Of a stretch of DNA of 20,224 nucleotides, positions 1-6,645 are shown in pieces. The stretch is from a virus, in the IMG/VR virus record IMGVR_UViG_3300008448_000872, positions 1 through 20,224 of that record; one strand, written 5' to 3'. Position 1 is the first letter of the stretch. Each line of letters opens with the position of its first letter. Made by a program: the position numbers and the translations under genes. The notes under the pieces are model-generated. The model saw only the letters and a list, made by a program, of their open reading frames with translations, searched no databases and had not been told where the DNA came from.

Positions 1-552
1 ATCTATTTTATAGCCTGGATTTTTATCAATAGGCGTATCTACCCAAGCATCATCGTGCCAAATAATGCGATTATTTGGGTAAGCATAAAAATTACCATTG
101 TCCATTTTAAAAATGTGGGCGCATTTATGCTCTGGTGTTTCGGAAAAATTAGTGTCTAAAATGCTTTTATTTTCCCATCCCCAATCCAGAGTAAACATAT
201 ACTCTCCAGCCTCTTTGGTATTGGCGGGAGTAATCAGCAGGGCTTTTAAGCCTCTCATGCGAGTACGCACTTGCACATCAATATATGGGCTGAAACAGTC
301 CCAATACATGGCATGCTCCAAAGGAACTGGTGGGCAGGGCTTCCAACAAAATGCAGTAATGGGTCGCCTTGTCCAGTTGACGCCATTAGTCAAAAAAGCT
401 TCAAATAATGGAACCCTTTTCTCAATAGAAGCAACAGAATGAACATCACATGGCGAATATTCACCATGCCCACTTTCATGATTAAATAAATACTCATTGC
501 GAATTAAACAAGTAATCGTGGGGATATTATGATTCAAATAAGGCACATACAA
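1..552 (-). CDS. hypothetical phage protein, 3' part outside the window
   Basis: A clean minus-strand frame of 184 codons runs from about 552 to the left edge without a stop, so the C-terminus is missing. No ATG exists in frame at the front. The candidate starts are TTG at 552 and GTG at 546. A -10-like TAAAAT covers 557-552, so if that promoter is real the GTG at 546 would be a leaderless start. The product is rich in Trp, Cys and aromatic residues (for example NGVNWTRRP, WKPCPP, MYWDCFSPY, FTLDWGWE) and looks globular and soluble, with no signal peptide or membrane segment. I do not recognise the family. The plus-strand frame opposite it is shorter and much less protein-like. It is divergent from the gene starting at 600. 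Confidence 0.7.
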   Translation of the reverse strand, partial: MYVPYLNHNIPTITCLIRNEYLFNHESGHGEYSPCDVHSVASIEKRVPLFEAFLTNGVNWTRRPITAFCWKPCPPVPLEHAMYWDCFSPYIDVQVRTRMRGLKALLITPANTKEAGEYMFTLDWGWENKSILDTNFSETPEHKCAHIFKMDNGNFYAYPNNRIIWHDDAWVDTPIDKNPGYKID

Positions 553-579
553 TTTTACACTTTTATTAGAAAAATTAAA
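552..579 (-). promoter_or_regulatory. candidate promoter for the minus-strand gene at the left edge
   Basis: On the minus strand, TTTAAT (579-574), a 16-base spacer and TAAAAT (557-552) form a weak sigma70-like promoter. The last bases before and in the -10 box read AAAAGTGTAAAAT. The same 13 bases occur at the promoter near 17977-17989. The expected start of transcription falls at about 545, on or next to the GTG codon at 546. Confidence 0.35.
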
Positions 580-599
580 GTGGATATTTAGTATAGTGC

Positions 600-1061
600 A
601 TGATTAAGCTTTATAAACCAAACTCCAAAAATACTGGATGCGCTTTCAGTTTTAGTCTTGGCACATCTGGTAAAGACAAGGAACCTTCTATTTATGTAAA
701 TGGTATTCAACAACATTCTTGGAATGAAAAAACCCGCAACGGATCTTTCGCGGAGAATGCCAAGAACCCAGAAAAAACAATTATTATTAAGTTAAATGAG
801 TTTGAGTTGGGTGGGTTTATTCACGCTATCGAGCAGTATACTGAGTTTAAAGCGTTCCATACTTACGAAGATAATAAGACAAGTATTAGTTTTAAGCCCT
901 ACACCAAACAAGACGGCACAAAAGCTTTTTCACTTTCGATCACCAAAAACTCTGCACTAAAGTTCGGTATTGGATTTGAAATTGCAGAAGCTTATACTCT
1001 GAGAGAATTTTTTAAGCAAGCACTGCATACCCTTTTTGAATACAGACAAACTCCTCGCTAA
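600..1061 (+). CDS. possible single-stranded DNA binding protein (Whirly/PC4-like)
   Basis: A 153-residue soluble protein. The pattern is an N-terminal beta-rich part, a hydrophobic beta strand plus helix (residues 59-80, KTIIIKLNEFELGGFIHAIEQ), alternating strands around 85-115, then a conserved-looking FGIGFEIAEAYTLREFF helix near the C-terminus. This order resembles phage single-stranded nucleic acid binding proteins of the Whirly/PC4-like type, recalled from memory rather than proven. Such proteins coat single-stranded DNA during replication and recombination. The presence of a possible annealing protein downstream (4090-4890) fits that role. No Shine-Dalgarno precedes the ATG, and TATAGT lies only two bases upstream of it. 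The stop at 1059-1061 is one base before the next ATG. The family call is moderate to weak. Confidence 0.6.
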   Translation: MIKLYKPNSKNTGCAFSFSLGTSGKDKEPSIYVNGIQQHSWNEKTRNGSFAENAKNPEKTIIIKLNEFELGGFIHAIEQYTEFKAFHTYEDNKTSISFKPYTKQDGTKAFSLSITKNSALKFGIGFEIAEAYTLREFFKQALHTLFEYRQTPR

Positions 1062-1062
1062 T

Positions 1063-2949
1063 ATGAGCAAAAAAACTGTAATGATTCATAGCAATTTTTG
1101 CAAAGCCTTTACAGGTTTCGGCAAAAATAAAAAAAATATTCTTCGCTATCTTTACAATACTGGCAAATATAATATTGTAGAATTTGCCAATGGTCAGTAT
1201 TGGGAGGATGAAGCAACGCGACGAACACCTTGGAAATGCTATGGATCATTACCACCCAATAATGTTATTCAGTCTATCAAAGATCAAAATGAACATCGCG
1301 CAATGGCTTATGGCAATCGAATGATTGACAAGGCAATTCAAGAAGTAAAACCTGATGTTTATATTGGTATTGAAGATATTTGGGCTTTTGATGGCTACGC
1401 TCAAAAGCCGTGGTGGAATAAAGTTAATTGTATGATTTGGACTACCCTCGATAGCTTGCCAATTTTGCAATCTGCTATTGATGCTGCTCCAAAGATTAAA
1501 CACTATTATGTTTGGGCATCTTTTGCCGAAAAGGCCATGAAAAAACTTGGTTACGATCATGTTAAAACTCTTCGTGGTAGTCTTGATGTAAATAATTTTT
1601 ATCGCATGGGCGATATTCAAAAAGAAAATCTTCGCAAAAAACATGGACTATCAGATGAATTTATTATTGGTTTTGTATTCCGCAATCAATTAAGAAAAAG
1701 CGTACCAAACCTTTTAGATGGATTTAAAATTGCTAAGCAATCTATTCCAAATGCTAAATTACTATTACACACACACTGGTCAGAAGGATGGAATATCCCC
1801 TCTCTTTTGGAAGAAAAAGGCATTGATGGACAAGACATTTTAACAACTTATTTCTGTAAACAATGTCAGGAATACGCAATATCACCATTTCGAGGCCAAG
1901 ATAATAATTGTAATTGTTGCGGATCGCAAAAATCAGTCAGCACAACAAATATCAATCATGGCGTCAATGAAAAGCAACTTAATGAAATCTATAATCTCAT
2001 GGATGTTTACTGCCACCCTTTTACTAGTGGTGGCCAAGAAATTCCCATCCAAGAAGCAAAACTTACAGAATTAATTACTTTAGTCACTGATTATTCTTGT
2101 GGCGAAGATTATTGTCACGAAGATAGTGGGGGTATTCCTTTGTCGTGGGCAGAGTATCGTGAACCAGGAACTCAGTTTATTAAAGCATCTACAGATCCAG
2201 AGAGTATTGCCGAGGAATTAGTAAGAGTCCATTCGATGGAAAGTATTGAAAGAGCTTCATGGGGAATTCGTGCTAGACAGTTTGTGATTGACAATTGTTC
2301 AGTCGAAGCAATCGGTAAACAGTTAGAAGAAATTATTGACTCGATGCCATCTGTCGTTTATGATTTTTCTTTTGATCCAGTTCCCAAGAATCCAAATTAT
2401 GCCCCCAATATGAATTTAACTGATCTAGAATTCATTATTGACTTGCATAAAAACTTTATTAATGAAATTGTTGACAAAAACAGTTATTCTGTAAAGCATT
2501 GGATGAATGAAATGCAACGCGGTTTAACGAAGCAGCAACTAGCAGAACATTTTAAAAATGTAGCTTTGCAAACTCAGGTCCATAAACCAATAGAATTTGG
2601 AGATGTCTTAGACAAAGATGACGAAGGTAAACGAATTGCAGTTGTTATATCAGAATCAAATACTGATGTTCTTTTAATCAATGGATTAATTAAAAATCTA
2701 AATAAACAATATCCATCATATAATATTTATATCATTACTCAACCTCATAATTTCGAGTATATAGAAGATAATATTTTTGTTCATAAATGTATTCCATATT
2801 CTGAATCAATTGATAGTGCTTTTATTTTAGAGGGGGCGAGTAATCACGAAGGATATTTTGATATGGCATTTTTCCCCACCGCCACTACCCAAAAATTTAT
2901 CTGCTATACACATAACGGAAAAAACAAAAACCAATTTCAATTACAATGA
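1063..2949 (+). CDS. multidomain GT-B glycosyltransferase: GT4-like, zinc ribbon, DUF4214-like, N-half of a GT9-like domain
   Basis: A 628-residue cytoplasmic protein. I chose the ATG at 1063, one base after the preceding stop, over an in-frame ATG at 1036 that would overlap the upstream gene. Residues 1-430 resemble a GT4 (glycosyltransferase group 1) enzyme: a donor-domain entry FRNQLRKSVPNLLDGF (206-221) and GGQEIPIQEAKLTE (323-336), which corresponds to the E-x7-E nucleotide-sugar site. A CxxC...CxxC zinc-ribbon-like insert lies at C265, C268, C283 and C286. Residues about 450-502 (VKHWMNEMQRGLTKQQL) look like a DUF4214-type helical linker. Residues 523-628 begin RIAVVISES and match the N-terminal Rossmann half of GT9 (heptosyltransferase-like) proteins, but the matching C-half is in the next gene. 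The likely role is transfer of sugars to host surface glycan, a virion protein or DNA. The acceptor is unknown. Confidence 0.8.
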   Translation: MSKKTVMIHSNFCKAFTGFGKNKKNILRYLYNTGKYNIVEFANGQYWEDEATRRTPWKCYGSLPPNNVIQSIKDQNEHRAMAYGNRMIDKAIQEVKPDVYIGIEDIWAFDGYAQKPWWNKVNCMIWTTLDSLPILQSAIDAAPKIKHYYVWASFAEKAMKKLGYDHVKTLRGSLDVNNFYRMGDIQKENLRKKHGLSDEFIIGFVFRNQLRKSVPNLLDGFKIAKQSIPNAKLLLHTHWSEGWNIPSLLEEKGIDGQDILTTYFCKQCQEYAISPFRGQDNNCNCCGSQKSVSTTNINHGVNEKQLNEIYNLMDVYCHPFTSGGQEIPIQEAKLTELITLVTDYSCGEDYCHEDSGGIPLSWAEYREPGTQFIKASTDPESIAEELVRVHSMESIERASWGIRARQFVIDNCSVEAIGKQLEEIIDSMPSVVYDFSFDPVPKNPNYAPNMNLTDLEFIIDLHKNFINEIVDKNSYSVKHWMNEMQRGLTKQQLAEHFKNVALQTQVHKPIEFGDVLDKDDEGKRIAVVISESNTDVLLINGLIKNLNKQYPSYNIYIITQPHNFEYIEDNIFVHKCIPYSESIDSAFILEGASNHEGYFDMAFFPTATTQKFICYTHNGKNKNQFQLQ

Positions 2950-4106
2950 GCCATTTAATCGAAGAATACGCAAAAAACTTGGGAGTAAAAATTTCAAAAC
3001 CTATTGTATCAAAACATTTTTGGCCAGTAGTTGATGAAAAGTATATCACTATTTGTGCAAGCGCAAACATACCTTCAAAAACATATAAGTATTATGAATT
3101 AGTTTTATCTTTTATAAAACCCGCTCTCAAGCAACAAGGAATTAAAATTTTTCAAATTGGATCTGGTAAAAACTGCACTCTGCCAAATGTAGATAAAACT
3201 TTTTTTGATGTTCCTTTTAAAAATTTAGCATATATTCTTTCTCGATCTAAATTACATATTGGATCTGATGAAGTTTACTCTCACTATGCAGGATCAGTTG
3301 ATATTCCATTGGTAAGTCTTATTGCTCATGCTTATCCAGATATTTGCAAACCGTTTTGGAGCAAAAATCAAGTCATTTTAAAGGGACCGTGGAAAGTAAA
3401 GCCCTGTTTTAATGTGGAAGATGCCGATGATTACATTAACAAGATTAAACCAGAAGAAATAGCTGAAGCTATTCTTAAACAATTAAACATGCATGGATCA
3501 TTGGGATGCAAAACTAAATTCATTGGTCAATATTTTGATAAAAAGATTTTAGAAGTAGTTCCTAATTTCTTTCAACCAATTACTGGATTAGATAAAGAGC
3601 ATATATTTATGCGAACAGATTTGGGGTATGATGCAAATAGTTTTGTTCATTGGTGCAGATATTTAAATTCATTTACTTTGTTTTTAAATAAGCCAATAGA
3701 GCAGGGGGTATTATCTCAAATCAAATCAAAAGTAAAAAACATTTCATTTGTTGTTGAAAATGATACGACTTTTTCAGAGCAGTATTTAGAATCTATTCGT
3801 AAATTAAATATTCCGATCAATCTTTTAATTTTAGACGAAGAAAAAATTGGTTATTTTCGCAATAAATTCTTTGATTTTTCAGTTGATGTTTATAGCAGAT
3901 CATCGAAAAAAGAACTAGGTGAAGATTTTAAATTCGATGAAACCTATTTCGTATCTTCTAAAACTATTTTTGCGGACAACACCACTTATCCTAGTAAATT
4001 TCATTTCGATCAAAAAAATAGTGTTGACAATACAATGAAGCTGTTGGATAATGAGGCACTCTTAGAAGAGTTAACTCACTTTTACATCTATGAAAGAACC
4101 AAATAA
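2946..4106 (+). CDS. glycosyltransferase with the C-half of a GT9-like domain plus an unknown C-terminal domain
   Basis: A 386-residue protein that starts inside the stop of the previous gene (ATGA overlap), so translation is probably coupled. Residues 31-160 look like the nucleotide-sugar-binding half of GT9 (ADP-heptose:LPS heptosyltransferase-like) enzymes: a strand ITICASA, then IKIFQIGSG, then LAYILSRSKLHIGSDEVYSH (95-114), equivalent to the GT9 segment ending in GNDSGPMH, then a proline loop IPLVSLIAHAYP. The corresponding N-terminal half is at the end of the upstream protein, so the two chains may assemble into one GT-B fold. Residues about 190-386 (GQYFDKKILEVVPNFFQPI onward) form a further domain that I do not recognise. 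It has alternating beta strands and helices and may be another Rossmann-like unit. The acceptor sugar or protein is unknown. Confidence 0.75.
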   Translation: MSHLIEEYAKNLGVKISKPIVSKHFWPVVDEKYITICASANIPSKTYKYYELVLSFIKPALKQQGIKIFQIGSGKNCTLPNVDKTFFDVPFKNLAYILSRSKLHIGSDEVYSHYAGSVDIPLVSLIAHAYPDICKPFWSKNQVILKGPWKVKPCFNVEDADDYINKIKPEEIAEAILKQLNMHGSLGCKTKFIGQYFDKKILEVVPNFFQPITGLDKEHIFMRTDLGYDANSFVHWCRYLNSFTLFLNKPIEQGVLSQIKSKVKNISFVVENDTTFSEQYLESIRKLNIPINLLILDEEKIGYFRNKFFDFSVDVYSRSSKKELGEDFKFDETYFVSSKTIFADNTTYPSKFHFDQKNSVDNTMKLLDNEALLEELTHFYIYERTK

Positions 4107-4890
4107 TCAGCCTCCATTTGCTCAATACATTCGAAATGAATATGGACTAATTCCATCAGTTAATTATGCCTTTAACGAAGACGGCTCAATTAATTGGCGA
4201 GCAATGATCAAACCAGAATTTCTTTATCCAAATAAGGATTGGTTTGAACTGCGAAAATTGTCAACCCCTTCTTCAGCAGAAGGTTTAGAAGATAAACAGC
4301 TATTGATTATGCTTGGTGGAATCAAGGAGCTTGCCAAGCTTCGTGGTTTTAGCAGCGTTAATTATACCGTAACTCATGTCAATGAAAAACATGTTGTGGC
4401 AAAATGTGAAATCTTGTGGATTTCAAATTATGAAACTAGTAATAGAGAAGTTTATTTCGAAGATGTTGCCAACGCTACCGCAGAAAATACAGACGATTTT
4501 TGCCTCAAGTTTTTGGAGACAATTGCCTGTAATAGAGCATTTGTTCGTTGCGTCCGCAACTTCCTTAATATTCATATCGTTGGTGCTGATGAAATCGACA
4601 AGTCAAAGAACCGAGTCACAGACATCAGCGATTTGATTGTATCAAGTGCTATCCCCATTACTCCACAGGGAACTTTGGAAAAAGCAGTAAATGAAAAGCT
4701 AAAGATCCTTTCTTTCGATGATTTCAAAGGATTCCTTCGCCAAGTTTGGAAAGAAGCAAATGGTTCAGGTTCTCCTGATTTGGTCGAGATTTTTGGTTCC
4801 GCCAAACACTGGACTAGCTACAAGGACATTCCAGCCAAATCATCGCGTGTGCTATTGAAGATCGTCAATGAGCATAAAAAGAATAACTAA
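4090..4890 (+). CDS. possible single-strand annealing protein (Rad52/Erf-like fold)
   Basis: A 266-residue soluble protein overlapping the previous gene by 17 bases. The central part has the helix-strand-strand-strand-helix order of phage annealing proteins. There is a helix LLIMLGGIKELAKLRGF (71-87), strands VNYTVTHV and HVVAKCEILWI (90-111), a strand VYFEDVANAT (121-130) and an alanine/arginine helix LETIACNRAFVRCVRNFLNI (142-161). That helix resembles the closing helix that ends in an RALR-like motif in Rad52/Erf proteins. The C-terminal 100 residues are charged and probably flexible. If correct, it would pair complementary single strands during recombination-dependent replication, together with the possible ssDNA-binding protein at 600-1061. 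The assignment rests on pattern only. An unrelated phage DNA-metabolism protein remains possible. Confidence 0.65.
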   Translation: MKEPNNQPPFAQYIRNEYGLIPSVNYAFNEDGSINWRAMIKPEFLYPNKDWFELRKLSTPSSAEGLEDKQLLIMLGGIKELAKLRGFSSVNYTVTHVNEKHVVAKCEILWISNYETSNREVYFEDVANATAENTDDFCLKFLETIACNRAFVRCVRNFLNIHIVGADEIDKSKNRVTDISDLIVSSAIPITPQGTLEKAVNEKLKILSFDDFKGFLRQVWKEANGSGSPDLVEIFGSAKHWTSYKDIPAKSSRVLLKIVNEHKKNN

Positions 4891-5326
4891 TCCAGAAGAG
4901 TTTGGTACAGTAATCGATGACCTTTATTCCTTGTTTATCGATGAGGATAAACACAGTGGTCATCGATTACTTCGCCATGATCCAAAAATGATCAAAAACT
5001 GTTTTGGTCATACTTCTATTTTGAATTGGGACTTTTATTGTTGGGCAAATAAAACTGGTGATTCTTATGATGCAATTATTTGCTTCATAAATGATAAGAA
5101 TCCGAAATTTGGCGAAAAGATTTTTTCTGAATTTTTATGGTTGTCAAAAAATCCTAAAATTGGATATAAGTTATTTTCTACAGCTATGAAATTTGCCCGA
5201 GAAAATGAATTTAAAATAGTGGCTATGTCAACAGTAGTGCAACACCCCAAGCACGAAAAGATTAAATCTTTTTATAATAAAATGGGGTTTTTAAAAGATT
5301 CCGAAACATATATAGCAAAATTATGA
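4868..5326 (+). CDS. GNAT-like N-acetyltransferase
   Basis: A 152-residue protein overlapping the upstream gene by 23 bases. The second half has the GNAT order: strand DAIICFIND (68-76), strand KIFSEFLWLSKN (84-95), a glycine loop followed by the acetyl-CoA helix KIGYKLFSTAMKFARE (97-112), strand KIVAMSTVV (116-124), and the terminal SFYNKMGFLKDSETYIAKL (134-152), which is the typical FYxKxGF ending of the family. The pyrophosphate-binding loop (R/Q-x-x-G-x-G/A) is degenerate here (KNPKIGY). Phage GNATs often modify host or phage proteins or small molecules. The substrate cannot be inferred. The stop overlaps the next ATG (ATGA). Confidence 0.65.
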   Translation: MSIKRITNPEEFGTVIDDLYSLFIDEDKHSGHRLLRHDPKMIKNCFGHTSILNWDFYCWANKTGDSYDAIICFINDKNPKFGEKIFSEFLWLSKNPKIGYKLFSTAMKFARENEFKIVAMSTVVQHPKHEKIKSFYNKMGFLKDSETYIAKL

Positions 5327-5490
5327 GAAACAAAGTAGCAAGAGAACTGAGGTCAATTATTCCTGTTGATACTGCAATCGGTAGGCGTAATTATAGAAGA
5401 GCGAAGAAACAATACAATCAATTATCTGCCGAAGCCAGACCATTGTTTATTAATGGATTACGCGCCTTCGTTGAAGGAACATCAAATTGA
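5323..5490 (+). CDS. small basic protein, 55 residues
   Basis: The ATG at 5323 overlaps the preceding TGA (ATGA), and the frame stays open for 55 codons to TGA at 5488-5490. The product is strongly basic with a helix IGRRNYRRAKKQYNQL (19-34), a motif often seen in short phage proteins of unknown role, and ends LFINGLRAFVEGTSN. Coupling to the upstream gene and the even codon pattern support it being real. It is the last gene of the rightward block and meets the leftward tail operon tail to tail, overlapping its last nine bases. A nucleic acid or ribosome binding role is conceivable from the charge, but nothing identifies it. Confidence 0.65.
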   Translation: MRNKVARELRSIIPVDTAIGRRNYRRAKKQYNQLSAEARPLFINGLRAFVEGTSN

Positions 5491-5496
5491 TGTTTT
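5478..5496 (+). terminator. weak intrinsic terminator-like hairpin at the convergence point
   Basis: AACATC (5478-5483) and GATGTT (5489-5494) form a six-pair stem around the loop AAATT, followed by TTTT ending at 5496. The stem is AT-rich and the U-run short, so it would be a weak terminator for the rightward operon. It overlaps the 3' ends of both converging genes. Confidence 0.3.
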
Positions 5497-6645
5497 GTAA
5501 CACTTAAAGGTCGCTGGTGTAGATGCTACCCCACTGACCTTTAAGTATACATAATTCGCATCTGATTCTACAAGATAAGTAGCAAGATCGTTGCTGCTAA
5601 TAGCATATTCAGTTAGATAAACTCCAGAGTATGTTGGATTAGAGCTTTCACTGATTACAACCTTCAAATCAGATGATGCTACTGCATTTTGACTATCTAT
5701 AACTTCTACGATGTATGATACTGTAGAATATGCTGTTTTTTCTATGATATCCATCGTATATCCACTAGAATCAGGTATGCTGCCAGTAGTAAAGTCTAGG
5801 TTCATGGTCGAATCTCCATGAATTAATTCAAATTGATTTGCGCTAATAATAGTTTCCCCAGTATTAGGAGCTTCTCTTGCAAATTTATATGTAGTGGGTG
5901 TATAGTATCCAGAACCAGATCCTAATTGAGAATATGGAATCAAAGCAAAATAATAATTAGTGTCATATGCTAAATTATTTGGCTGAACTATTAATGTATT
6001 AGCGTCTGCTTGAGAAGTGATTGGTTTGCTATATACATAGTATGGATTAGCACTAATTAAATTTCTATTTATTCCACTATCTTCTTGCAAACCAACTCCA
6101 GTTAGTGGCGTAGTTGAAGCATAAACATCAATGCGATCAAAATTAATATAGTTAAAATCATTGAAATAGTTTAAATTGAACTGTATTTGATCAAATAACT
6201 GTGGTATTGTGGCGTAGGGATTTTCCGTACCATCTATTACAGATACGCTTGCAGAATTAATTTCTGGCACATTACCATACATATAGAATTCTGAAGTAAA
6301 TACATTCGTATTCACAGTGTTTGATACTTTCATCCGTATACCAAAATCTTTCGTATATCTTCCAAAAAGTGCTACATTATCATCTTCATTAAATGAAAAA
6401 TATACACTTTTGCCTGATCTGTAATTTGCATAAACCACAGATCCTCCAGTAGATAAAATATCAAAAGAAATACCGCTAATAAGTTGATTACGATTTAAAT
6501 CGACATCATTATCTACTACATTACCATTTGGATCAACTATTTGAAAAAGCAATGCAACATCCCTGTTTACATGAACGCCACTTCCTGTTGCAGTGGCAGT
6601 AAGATCGCCAGTATTTAAAGTGTATGATGGATCGAATTCGTACAT
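5482..6645 (-). CDS. beta-rich tail accessory or fibre protein
   Basis: A 387-residue protein, the last gene of the leftward tail operon. Its ATG shares one base with the stop of the gpJ-like gene (TAATG), which suggests coupled translation. It is rich in Ser, Thr, Asn, Tyr and Val with alternating short strands and few charged stretches, typical of virion surface proteins. Parts such as FDRIDVYASTTP (residues ~168-179) and YDTNYYFALIPYSQLGSG (~220-237) resemble fibronectin type III or Ig-like strands. No signal peptide, membrane segment, chaperone-type C-terminus or catalytic motif is visible. Position directly after gpJ suggests a tail-tip or side-fibre component, perhaps contacting the receptor. 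A precise family is not recognised. Confidence 0.75.
   Translation of the reverse strand: MYEFDPSYTLNTGDLTATATGSGVHVNRDVALLFQIVDPNGNVVDNDVDLNRNQLISGISFDILSTGGSVVYANYRSGKSVYFSFNEDDNVALFGRYTKDFGIRMKVSNTVNTNVFTSEFYMYGNVPEINSASVSVIDGTENPYATIPQLFDQIQFNLNYFNDFNYINFDRIDVYASTTPLTGVGLQEDSGINRNLISANPYYVYSKPITSQADANTLIVQPNNLAYDTNYYFALIPYSQLGSGSGYYTPTTYKFAREAPNTGETIISANQFELIHGDSTMNLDFTTGSIPDSSGYTMDIIEKTAYSTVSYIVEVIDSQNAVASSDLKVVISESSNPTYSGVYLTEYAISSNDLATYLVESDANYVYLKVSGVASTPATFKCYKTSI
5502..5546. repeat. 11-bp perfect inverted repeat inside the 3' end of the tail gene
   Basis: ACTTAAAGGTC (5502-5512) is exactly complementary to GACCTTTAAGT (5536-5546) across a 23-base gap. GTAG/CTAC (5519-5522 and 5526-5529) can pair inside the gap. 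It lies within the coding end of the leftward gene, so it is constrained by protein sequence. It could fold in RNA from either strand. No U-run follows it on either strand. Confidence 0.6.

Noticed and set aside
98-442. Plus-strand reading frame of 114 codons
   Set aside because: The minus strand carries a longer frame, open across the whole 552 bases, with a much more protein-like sequence. The plus frame is its shadow.
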